In this document: positions 1-5,144 of the stretch, in pieces
Layout: each line of letters begins with the position of its first letter
Position numbering within the stretch: the first letter of the stretch is position 1
Assembly: GCA_938073845.1 (NCBI GenBank)
Contig: CALJEO010000154.1
Location: 1-5,144 of the forward strand
DNA: 5,144 bases
From: an uncultured archaeon
Lineage (GTDB): Archaea > Korarchaeota > Korarchaeia > Korarchaeales > Korarchaeaceae
Reading direction: 5' to 3'
Position numbers and translations under genes: made by a program
Notes under the pieces: generated by a model
What the model was told of the DNA's origin: nothing
What the model saw: the letters and a program-made list of their open reading frames with translations, nothing else
The model's database searches: none

Positions 1-336
1 CTGATAGCACTTATGAAGGAGAGGGGGATAGGGAGACCATCCACTTACGCCACCATAGTTGAGAAGATCCTCCAAAGAGGTTACGTTGTAGAGAGGAGGG
101 AGAGGCTCATCCCCACGAAGCTGGGGATCGATGTCTACAACTTCCTCTTGAAGAACTTCCCGGACCTGATAAGCGAGGAGAGGACCAGGGTACTGGAGGG
201 GAAGATGGATAGCGTTGAGGAAGGTATTTCTGACTACCAGGACCTCTTGAATGAGCTCTACAATGAAATTCAGGAGAAGGTTGTTGCCAGGAGGTCAGCC
301 AGAAAGGGAGATGAGCTCATCTCCTCTCAACTCTAG
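1..336 (+). CDS. rgy: Reverse gyrase, C-terminal end (partial, 5' end outside the window)
   Basis: The open frame enters from the left edge at base 1 (L-I-A-L-M-K...) and ends at TAG 334-336, giving 111 codons. The sequence [20 protein letters not shown] followed by RGYV, LIPTKLG, VYNFL and [11 protein letters not shown] is the distal part of a type IA topoisomerase. The GIGRPSTY motif is shared by TopA and reverse gyrase. The ISEERTRxLExKMDxxEEG stretch and the short tail ending near LNELYNEI match reverse gyrase better than bacterial TopA, which continues into zinc ribbons. Reverse gyrase joins an SF2 helicase-like domain to a topoisomerase and introduces positive supercoils using ATP. The catalytic tyrosine and the helicase domain would lie upstream, outside the window. 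The last 14 codons, including the stop, overlap the end of the convergent membrane-protein gene. A plain archaeal topoisomerase I is the alternative. The family call is from recalled motifs, not a search. Confidence 0.86.
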   Translation: MIALMKERGIGRPSTYATIVEKILQRGYVVERRERLIPTKLGIDVYNFLLKNFPDLISEERTRVLEGKMDSVEEGISDYQDLLNELYNEIQEKVVARRSARKGDELISSQL

Positions 337-3099
337 TCTCTTCTCCTTGTGCATCCTCATGTACCTCTCCAGAGCAGCTATCCTGAAGCTGGGCGGTACC
401 ATCGTCAGCATGGTGGCTGGAGCCTTCCCCCAGACCCTGAGCATTATCTCTACCCTGTTCTCCACAGCTCCCCAGTTCTCTCTGAAGACCCTCTCCGCTT
501 CCTTCACCTCCTCAGCTAGCACATTGAGCGACTCCCTCGTTGATCTGATCAACTTCTCCGCTTCCTCCAGCTTGCCCTCCCTCAACCTCAGCTCAGCGCT
601 CACCAGCGAGGCTTCAGCATCTACCATCCTGTAGGGGGACACCTCGAACCCTAATAAGTCCTCTACGCTCTCCAGCCTCCTCTTCAGATCCTCAAGCCTC
701 GTGTTCAAGGCCTTTAACTCATTCTCCAGGAGCTCTACCTCCTCAGCAGGAGGTTTGAGCTCAGGCACAATAGGCCTCTCCAGTTCCACCGGTGCCTCGG
801 GCTTCTCAATCACCTCAGGCACGGTAGGCTTCACTTCCTCCCACTCGAACGGGATTTCCTCCAGGGGATACTCCAGGGGGGCCTCCTCCGGAACCTCTAA
901 GGGAGGAACCACCTCAGGGACCACTACCTCGACTCTCTTCTTAGGCTTCCTCGGTCTCAACAGTAAGGCCGCTGAGATGACTGCTACAAGCGCCACAGCT
1001 GCTGAGACCAAGTACTCTAGGGGTATCGGGAGAGTTACCGCTTGTGTGGGAGTCACTGGTGGTTGAGTCGTTGGGGGTCGAGCCTCAGGCTGAACCACGA
1101 GTACAGGTGCACTCTGCTCCTCCAATTTCGTGCCATCCTGGGATAGAACGGAAGCCACTAATTGTAAACTCCCGCTAGCACTCAGCCTCAAGCTGAAGTT
1201 CAGCTTTTGAGAGGCCCCTGCAGCTAGGGGCACAGTGACTCTCTCCTCCCTCAGATCTCCCAAGCTGATGATTACCCTGAACCGCTGACCATCCTCATAC
1301 CTGTTCACCAGGGTTAGATTGACCTCGAGGCTCCCGTTAACTTCGACCCGCGGAGGAGCTTGCAGGGACTCGATCAACCTGCCTCTCTCTATTCTCAGGG
1401 GCAGGAATTCCTCGAGAAGGATCTCCCCATCCCCTATTAGGATCAATCTAACGTCCTCGGATTCCCTCTTCGCGATACTACTCAGCCGAAGATCGAAGGC
1501 CTCCCCGTAACCGGCCTCCAGCCTGACAACCCTCTCCTCCACACCTTCCCCCGTCAGCAGGAGGGTCAGGTTCGTTGCTTTCCACCCGTTGACTCCCCTG
1601 AGTCTCACCACGAGTTCCTCCCCTACTTTGAGCTCCTTGGGAGCCTCGTAGCTGAGGGAAGGTACTACTTCAGGTTTTGTCGTAGTTGTTACAGCCCCAG
1701 GACGAATGGAGATCCATTCCTCAGGACTCATGCCTATCACCAAGTTCGGTGGGAACCTGAAGTCTCCTGATACGAGGCCGATGGCTCCGCTCGATGGTAG
1801 GAACGTGGAGAACCTGGACCCGCACTGCCCCGGGCTTATCGAGCCTATCCGTTTCTCCCCCAGGGGCTTAGCCTCGGAGTCTAGCGTGTAGATGCTGACG
1901 GAAGCTGGTGATCCCATCGCTGCCGTGCTGCAGACGTAACCCTCTATCAGGTAACCTCCCCCTTCCTCCCTCACATCAAGCAGCTTTATCCAAAGTTCAG
2001 GAAATCTCAGGATCCTTAAGCTCCCGGAATTGTCGAAGACAGTTAGATAATAGCTCCTATTAGCGGGATCCTTTTGGAGAGCAGCATCACTCCCCAGTTC
2101 CGCTCCCAGCTTGAGGTCAAATAGTCTTATCCCCGAGGGCAGGTGATAGACCCTCACCAGACCTCCTCTACCGAAGTAGAAGAGGGCATTCTCCACAATC
2201 ATGGGCTGCTTTACGGGTTCAATAAACGCCTTTACGGTTCTCCTCAGCACCATTCCCCTCAGATCCACCTGAAGTATTACCCCTTTGGACCCCGTTAATG
2301 TCGCTATCCCTCCCACGAGGGGGAACTCGCCCTTGGGAACCGTGTAGCCCAGGCTATCTGATAGATCCAGCTTTGAAAGGTGAGATCCGCTCTCCATATC
2401 CAACGAGATAAGGGTATTATTCTTCAGTAGTAAAGCTAAATATTTCGAGTCCACCCCAAAGGCCTCTATTCCGATGCCGAAGCTCCTCCCCCATCTCAGG
2501 TTCCCCTTCATGTCCAAGAGAGCCACCTCACTCTCCCCTACCCCCAGCAGCTTACCATCTATGTATTTAACAGAAGCTACTCTAAATGTTAAATTCTTGA
2601 AAAATATCTCACCCTTGGTCCTGATGTCCACCGCCTGAACTGAGCTCTGAAGGGGGAGTATCACCGTCCTGCCATCCCCCGCGTACTGAAGCGGTACTCT
2701 AGCAGGTAGTGAGGGCACGCTCAAACCGTAGAGCCTGAGAGCTCCTGTCTTAGCATCGTAAGCCCTCAGCTCCTGGGATTCCGTCAGAACCACTACCCAT
2801 GCTCCCCTCAAGGTAGGACCCAGAGCCACATCGGGGATCAGGAGTGGGGGCGTCGCGATGAACCCCCCTACCCTCTGGGACCAGAGCAGCTCACCCCTCA
2901 AGGATATCGCGAGTAGAGCATCGCCCTGGCCGCCCGCTGCGTAAATCGTGTTGCTGTGAATTACAGGCGTTGGTACGGTGAAAAGAGGCTTGTAGCTATA
3001 GGTCCTCACGCTGGAAACCTCTGATGGGGAGAAATCGAAGCCGCTCGCGCTGATAGTTGTCACGAGTAGCAGCAGCAAAAGGGACAGCTTCCCCCTCAT
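295..3099 (-). CDS. Membrane-anchored surface protein with PQQ-like beta-propeller, beta-sandwich regions and cytoplasmic coiled coil
   Basis: This 934-residue protein has no function I can name. Residues 1-20 form a signal peptide (MRGK, six leucines, likely cut after ASG). Residues about 40-375 hold some eight repeats of the PQQ/WD-like propeller type, such as [20 protein letters not shown] near 52-71. Residues 376-460 look like a beta domain with the only two obvious cysteines, C390 and C426. A Thr-rich linker (about 466-478) leads to two Ig/CARDB-like beta regions (about 480-570 and 575-670), then a Pro/Thr linker, a transmembrane helix (696-714) and a basic stop-transfer RPRKPKKR (715-722). 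The cytoplasmic tail has a Pro/Glu-rich linker (723-783), a coiled coil (784-815), more charged helix (826-872) and a basic end. Seven N-glycosylation sequons lie in the ectodomain and none in the tail. An in-frame TAG directly before the ATG fixes the start. A surface receptor, adhesin or envelope scaffold is possible. No enzyme signature was seen. Confidence 0.95.
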   Translation of the reverse strand: MRGKLSLLLLLLVTTISASGFDFSPSEVSSVRTYSYKPLFTVPTPVIHSNTIYAAGGQGDALLAISLRGELLWSQRVGGFIATPPLLIPDVALGPTLRGAWVVVLTESQELRAYDAKTGALRLYGLSVPSLPARVPLQYAGDGRTVILPLQSSVQAVDIRTKGEIFFKNLTFRVASVKYIDGKLLGVGESEVALLDMKGNLRWGRSFGIGIEAFGVDSKYLALLLKNNTLISLDMESGSHLSKLDLSDSLGYTVPKGEFPLVGGIATLTGSKGVILQVDLRGMVLRRTVKAFIEPVKQPMIVENALFYFGRGGLVRVYHLPSGIRLFDLKLGAELGSDAALQKDPANRSYYLTVFDNSGSLRILRFPELWIKLLDVREEGGGYLIEGYVCSTAAMGSPASVSIYTLDSEAKPLGEKRIGSISPGQCGSRFSTFLPSSGAIGLVSGDFRFPPNLVIGMSPEEWISIRPGAVTTTTKPEVVPSLSYEAPKELKVGEELVVRLRGVNGWKATNLTLLLTGEGVEERVVRLEAGYGEAFDLRLSSIAKRESEDVRLILIGDGEILLEEFLPLRIERGRLIESLQAPPRVEVNGSLEVNLTLVNRYEDGQRFRVIISLGDLREERVTVPLAAGASQKLNFSLRLSASGSLQLVASVLSQDGTKLEEQSAPVLVVQPEARPPTTQPPVTPTQAVTLPIPLEYLVSAAVALVAVISAALLLRPRKPKKRVEVVVPEVVPPLEVPEEAPLEYPLEEIPFEWEEVKPTVPEVIEKPEAPVELERPIVPELKPPAEEVELLENELKALNTRLEDLKRRLESVEDLLGFEVSPYRMVDAEASLVSAELRLREGKLEEAEKLIRSTRESLNVLAEEVKEAERVFRENWGAVENRVEIMLRVWGKAPATMLTMVPPSFRIAALERYMRMHKEKRLELRGDELISLSG
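307..324. repeat. Perfect 18-bp palindrome inside the convergent gene overlap
   Basis: GGAGATGAGCTCATCTCC equals its own reverse complement. It lies in the 42-bp region shared by the reverse gyrase and membrane-protein genes, 10 bp before the last base of the plus-strand stop codon and 10 bp after the first base of the minus-strand stop. As RNA it could fold into a 7-bp stem with an AGCU loop on either transcript. A bidirectional 3'-end or terminator role is inference. There is no strong T-tract beside it, only a pyrimidine-rich stretch after 324 on the plus strand. Confidence 0.9.
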
Positions 3100-3114
3100 C
3101 TAACGACCCTTCAT
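3100..3114 (-). other. Four-codon mini-ORF (MKGR) abutting the start of the membrane-protein gene
   Basis: Upstream of the ATG at 3099, the minus strand reads ATG AAG GGT CGT TAG, and the real start ATG follows immediately in the same frame. The mini-ORF start (3114) lies about where transcription would begin if the TATA box at 3132-3140 is used, so it may be at or just outside the mRNA 5' end. It could be a leader peptide with stop-start coupling, an old start inactivated by a stop, or chance. The sequence shows the arrangement only, and no translation of it is implied. Confidence 0.3.
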
Positions 3115-3125
3115 CCTCAGTTGTA

Positions 3126-3150
3126 GTGAGGCTTTTTAAATGGATCTCAC
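3126..3150. repeat. Short inverted repeat flanking the TATA box
   Basis: GTGAG at 3126-3130 and CTCAC at 3146-3150 are reverse complements separated by 15 bp, and the TATA box lies inside the spacer. A regulator bound to both arms would compete with TBP/TFB, so this is a plausible operator. The arms are only 5 bp and could arise by chance. Confidence 0.3.
3132..3140 (-). promoter_or_regulatory. Archaeal TATA box for the membrane-protein gene
   Basis: The minus strand reads TTTAAAAAG here, close to the archaeal TATA consensus. It is centred about 37 nt before the ATG at 3099. With the usual spacing of about 25 nt from TATA to transcription start, the mRNA would begin near 3109-3114 and carry a leader of roughly 10-15 nt. 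The leader contains GAGG (3118-3115), too far from the start to be a convincing ribosome-binding site. The box gives this gene its own promoter although it lies 120 bp downstream of gltX on the same strand. Confidence 0.7.
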
Positions 3151-3168
3151 CGCAGTTAATAGCGCAGT
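3151..3168. repeat. Tandem CGCAGT direct repeat upstream of the TATA box
   Basis: CGCAGT occurs at 3151-3156 and again at 3163-3168, 12 bp apart start to start, or a little more than one helical turn. On the minus strand these are two ACTGCG copies ending 11 bp upstream of the TATA box. That position suits an activator or upstream element for the membrane-protein gene. Six-base copies are weak evidence on their own. Confidence 0.3.
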
Positions 3169-3219
3169 AGTACGTTGGTACCAGGCTCTTTGAAGACAAG
3201 ATATCTACACTAAGTTAGG

Positions 3220-4929
3220 TCATTCGTGGGATAGGATGAAGGTGAGTGGGTTCCTCCTATCAAGCTTGGCGAAACCGACTCTGACGAACTGAACGATCTC
3301 ACCTTCCCCTATCTCCCTCAGGGCCGGTTCGCCGTAACCTCCGAGTATCTTGAAGCTGTAAGGTGTCTCGGGTAAGAGGAGCCTCGCGGGCACTCCGCTC
3401 CTGACGGGAGCCCACTGCACTATCTTCACTCCCTTGACCTTCTGCTCCTCACTGACCCTCAAGGACACCTCATCCGGGTTCACGCTCCTCACGGTGACTG
3501 TGACTAAACCCCTCAACCTCAGCTCGTCTCCCGGACTCAGACCAGCTGAGTCAGAGGAGGGTATGAATACCTCCGGTTCCTCTAACCTCACCTCCCTCGT
3601 CTCCTTTGAATCAGGATGCACCTCCACGCTAGCTTTAACCGGGGTGCTCAACCCCTCTACTTTGGCCCTCACGGGATTCGGGACGAACATGTACCTCCTA
3701 GCCACCGGGTCCACTATCTTCCTGTTTATAGATGCTATGGCCTCCATGTTGATCGTCGCGTCAACCTTGCTCGGACCAAGCTCATAGAAGAACCTCACTA
3801 TGGCTCTAGGGAGTATTCCCCTCCTGAACAACCCCCTCAGGGTGGGGATCCTGGGATCGTCCCATCCCTCCAGGATGCCGCTCTCCACCAATGGCCTTAT
3901 GTACCTCTTGGATAGAGGGATTCCCTCAACAGTTATCCTCCCGAATTGAATCATCTCATATTCCCTGAGCCCCAATTTCCTAACTATCTGCCTCTGCACA
4001 TCGACGTGAGGCTCGAACTCCTTGCTCCTGAAGGCGTGCGTCACCCCCGTCAATGAGTCCATGACGCTCACTGAGAAATCGTAGACGGGATAGACCCTGA
4101 ACTTGTCCCCGTGTATGGGGTGCTCCGCCTCGATTATCCTGAATATCCCGGGATCCCTCATCGTGACGTTCGGGTGCCTCATATTCGTCCTCATCCTTAG
4201 GTGGGCTTCCCCTTCCCTGAAGGTTCCATCGAGCATCTTCTCCCAAAGTTCTAGGTTCTCCTCGGCAGATTGGCTCCTGTGTTCGCACTCGATACCCAAC
4301 TTCCTCCTCTTCCTCACCTCATTGGCTGGACAAGTGCAGACATAGGCATCGCCCCGGCTTATCATACTCTCCGCGAGCTCGTACATCTCAGGGAGGTGGT
4401 AGGACTCTATGATCTCCTCGTCCCACTTTCCAGGGGAGAGCCCGAGCTCCTCCTCGCATGCTTCAAGGAGCTTAGCGAACTCACTCCTTATCGCCTCATA
4501 ATACTCTAACCTCTCCACCCTGGGGTTGGTGTCCTCGAACCTGAGGAGGAACCTACCCTTGTAGAGCCTGGCGTAGATGAACGGGACCAGCAGCCCCTTC
4601 GCGTGGCCGAGCGTTGGGTAGCCATTGGGCTCCGGCGCCACCCTGGTGACCACCTTTCCCTCCTCAGCCCCTGTTAAGGGAGGCCATTTCCTCACCTCCT
4701 CCCTCCTCCTCCTCTTTACCCCGGCCGATAGCCCCTCAAGAGCCTCCTTGGGCATCTCATTGACCTGCTTCACAACTTCCTCAATTGTGGGGATGAGCTC
4801 CTTAACCCTAGGCTTGAGCTCCGGTTTCATGTGGAGTATCTTTCCTACTACGGCGCTTACCTCAGCTTTCCCGTACTTCAGCGCGTTCTCAGCAGCCAAA
4901 ACCATCGCTAGCTCCCTGAGCTCCTCCAT
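3220..4929 (-). CDS. gltX: Glutamyl-tRNA synthetase, archaeal type (class I aminoacyl-tRNA synthetase)
   Basis: A complete protein of 569 residues, normal for archaeal GluRS. It charges tRNA-Glu with glutamate using ATP in the cytoplasm. In many archaea it also forms Glu-tRNA-Gln for later amidation, but this cannot be read from the sequence. Residues 1-90 are the helical N-terminal extension of archaeal enzymes. The Rossmann catalytic domain begins at RVAPEPNGYPTLGHAKG, where the HIGH signature reads TLGH (106-109). FEDTNPR (131-137) is the conserved loop that follows it. C198, C200, C215 and H217 form a probable zinc site in the tRNA acceptor-binding region. The KMSKS equivalent is PLSKR (338-342). 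Residues from about 405 form the beta-barrel anticodon-binding part of the archaeal/eukaryotic GlnRS-like group. The ATG at 4929 is the only start after an in-frame TAA at 4951-4953. No Shine-Dalgarno sequence precedes it, so a nearly leaderless mRNA is likely. No clear terminator follows the stop at 3220-3222. Confidence 0.97.
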   Translation of the reverse strand: MEELRELAMVLAAENALKYGKAEVSAVVGKILHMKPELKPRVKELIPTIEEVVKQVNEMPKEALEGLSAGVKRRRREEVRKWPPLTGAEEGKVVTRVAPEPNGYPTLGHAKGLLVPFIYARLYKGRFLLRFEDTNPRVERLEYYEAIRSEFAKLLEACEEELGLSPGKWDEEIIESYHLPEMYELAESMISRGDAYVCTCPANEVRKRRKLGIECEHRSQSAEENLELWEKMLDGTFREGEAHLRMRTNMRHPNVTMRDPGIFRIIEAEHPIHGDKFRVYPVYDFSVSVMDSLTGVTHAFRSKEFEPHVDVQRQIVRKLGLREYEMIQFGRITVEGIPLSKRYIRPLVESGILEGWDDPRIPTLRGLFRRGILPRAIVRFFYELGPSKVDATINMEAIASINRKIVDPVARRYMFVPNPVRAKVEGLSTPVKASVEVHPDSKETREVRLEEPEVFIPSSDSAGLSPGDELRLRGLVTVTVRSVNPDEVSLRVSEEQKVKGVKIVQWAPVRSGVPARLLLPETPYSFKILGGYGEPALREIGEGEIVQFVRVGFAKLDRRNPLTFILSHE

Positions 4930-4932
4930 GAT

Positions 4933-4948
4933 ATCCCAGCTAAGGGAT
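4933..4948. repeat. Short inverted repeat before gltX
   Basis: ATCCC (4933-4937) and GGGAT (4944-4948) are reverse complements around a 6-bp AGCTAA spacer. They lie between the AT-rich promoter element and the gltX ATG. A third ATCCC copy stands at 4980-4984, one base before the methyltransferase ATG. This could be an operator in the divergent promoter region, but 5-bp arms make chance a serious alternative. Confidence 0.25.
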
Positions 4949-4957
4949 CGTTAGAGG

Positions 4958-4965
4958 ATATTAAG
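4958..4965. promoter_or_regulatory. TATA-like element in the divergent spacer, possibly shared by both genes
   Basis: This is the only TATA-like stretch in the 56-bp spacer. It reads ATATTAAG on the plus strand and CTTAATAT on the minus strand. Its centre is about 25 bp before the methyltransferase ATG (4986) and about 32 bp before the gltX ATG (4929). At normal archaeal TATA-to-start distance, the plus-strand mRNA would begin at or next to its ATG and the gltX mRNA about 6 nt before its ATG. This agrees with the lack of a Shine-Dalgarno sequence in front of either gene. A purine run, GAGG (4954-4957), sits on the plus-strand upstream side where a BRE would lie. Confidence 0.5.
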
Positions 4966-4985
4966 CTAAGCCGCTCCTAATCCCG

Positions 4986-5144
4986 ATGGTCATACCGGAG
5001 GGTCTGATAAAACCGGAGTTCGAGAGGAGGTACAGGGCGCTGCTGGGGGATGAGTACGAGACCCTGCTCTCCTTCATGGCCAGGAGGCCCATCCCGAGCA
5101 TAAGGGTGAATCCGATGAAGGTGGATCCTGAGAGGTTCACCTCC
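4986..5144 (+). CDS. NOL1/NOP2/Sun-family RNA 5-methylcytosine methyltransferase, N-terminus (partial)
   Basis: Fifty-three codons run from the ATG at 4986 off the right edge. The pattern FERRYRALLGDEYETLLSFM, then RRPIPSIRVNPMKVDPERF, matches the N-terminal region of archaeal RsmF/Trm4/NSUN-like enzymes, where the IRVN motif follows a short helical segment. Such enzymes use S-adenosylmethionine to methylate C5 of cytosine in tRNA or rRNA. The Rossmann fold and the two catalytic cysteines would lie beyond the window, so substrate and subfamily cannot be told. The start is supported by an in-frame TAA at 4962-4964 with no other start codon in between. There is no Shine-Dalgarno sequence, and the TATA-like element about 25 bp upstream predicts a leaderless mRNA. 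The gene is divergent from gltX across 56 bp. Both act on RNA in translation, so co-regulation is possible but unproven. Confidence 0.85.
   Translation, partial: MVIPEGLIKPEFERRYRALLGDEYETLLSFMARRPIPSIRVNPMKVDPERFTS

Noticed and set aside
701..1066. A 121-codon plus-strand ORF rich in Ser, Gly and Thr
   Set aside because: It is antisense to the transmembrane and Pro/Glu region of the surface protein. Its composition is what the complement of that purine-rich coding strand would give.
1265..1288. A CTGATGA followed by two CTGA motifs, suggesting a box C/D small RNA
   Set aside because: The gap between the C-like box and the first D-like box is far too short for a guide region, and it lies inside a well-supported coding sequence.
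3111..3120. CTGAGGATGA on the minus strand as an sRNA box or ribosome-binding site
   Set aside because: The C box is imperfect with no partner boxes, and the GAGG lies too far from the ATG at 3099 for a normal Shine-Dalgarno interaction.
3176..3183. Eight-base palindrome TGGTACCA downstream of gltX
   Set aside because: It is short, has no flanking symmetry or T-tract, and is compatible with chance. It is not supported as a terminator or operator.
2996..3199. A 67-codon minus-strand ORF crossing the spacer and the start of the surface-protein gene
   Set aside because: Its product is low in recognisable structure, it overlaps the strongly supported signal-peptide start in another frame, and it runs over the TATA box. 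It is a shadow frame.
3434..3787. A 117-codon plus-strand ORF antisense to gltX
   Set aside because: It lies fully inside the glutamyl-tRNA synthetase gene and has no recognisable domain or upstream promoter. Long antisense ORFs are expected with this codon bias.
1..5144. CRISPR array, tRNA, insertion sequence or defence system
   Set aside because: No regularly spaced repeats, no cloverleaf-like stretch in the two short spacers, no transposase or nuclease motifs. The window is filled by four protein genes.

Overview
The window looks like chromosomal DNA of a hyperthermophilic archaeon. The partial gene at the left edge reads as the C-terminal end of a reverse gyrase, a protein found in organisms of very hot habitats. 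The glutamyl-tRNA synthetase is of the archaeal type. Promoters are of the archaeal TATA kind, and the coding strands are purine-rich with heavy AGG/AGA arginine use. A deep-branching Thermoproteota or Korarchaeota-like lineage would fit, but the window alone cannot settle the lineage.

Layout: (1) 1-336, plus strand, the last 111 codons of a probable reverse gyrase. (2) 295-3099, minus strand, a 934-residue single-pass membrane protein. It has a signal peptide, a PQQ-like beta-propeller, further beta-sandwich regions, one transmembrane helix, and a cytoplasmic Pro/Glu linker with a coiled coil. Genes 1 and 2 converge and overlap by 42 bp. The overlap contains a perfect 18-bp palindrome in the same codon phase on both strands, so both proteins carry the same GDELIS hexapeptide near their C-termini. 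(3) 3100-3219, a 120-bp spacer holding a good TATA box, small repeats around it, and a four-codon mini-ORF that abuts the start of gene 2. (4) 3220-4929, minus strand, a complete archaeal glutamyl-tRNA synthetase. (5) 4930-4985, a 56-bp divergent spacer with a single AT-rich element that could serve both directions. (6) 4986-5144, plus strand, the N-terminus of a NOL1/NOP2/Sun-type RNA m5C methyltransferase.

The reverse gyrase, synthetase and methyltransferase are housekeeping functions (DNA topology, tRNA charging, RNA modification). The large surface protein between them is the only gene without an assignable role and is the best candidate for something undescribed. No tRNA, rRNA, CRISPR array, insertion sequence or other mobile element was seen. 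Apart from the two short spacers the window is fully coding.
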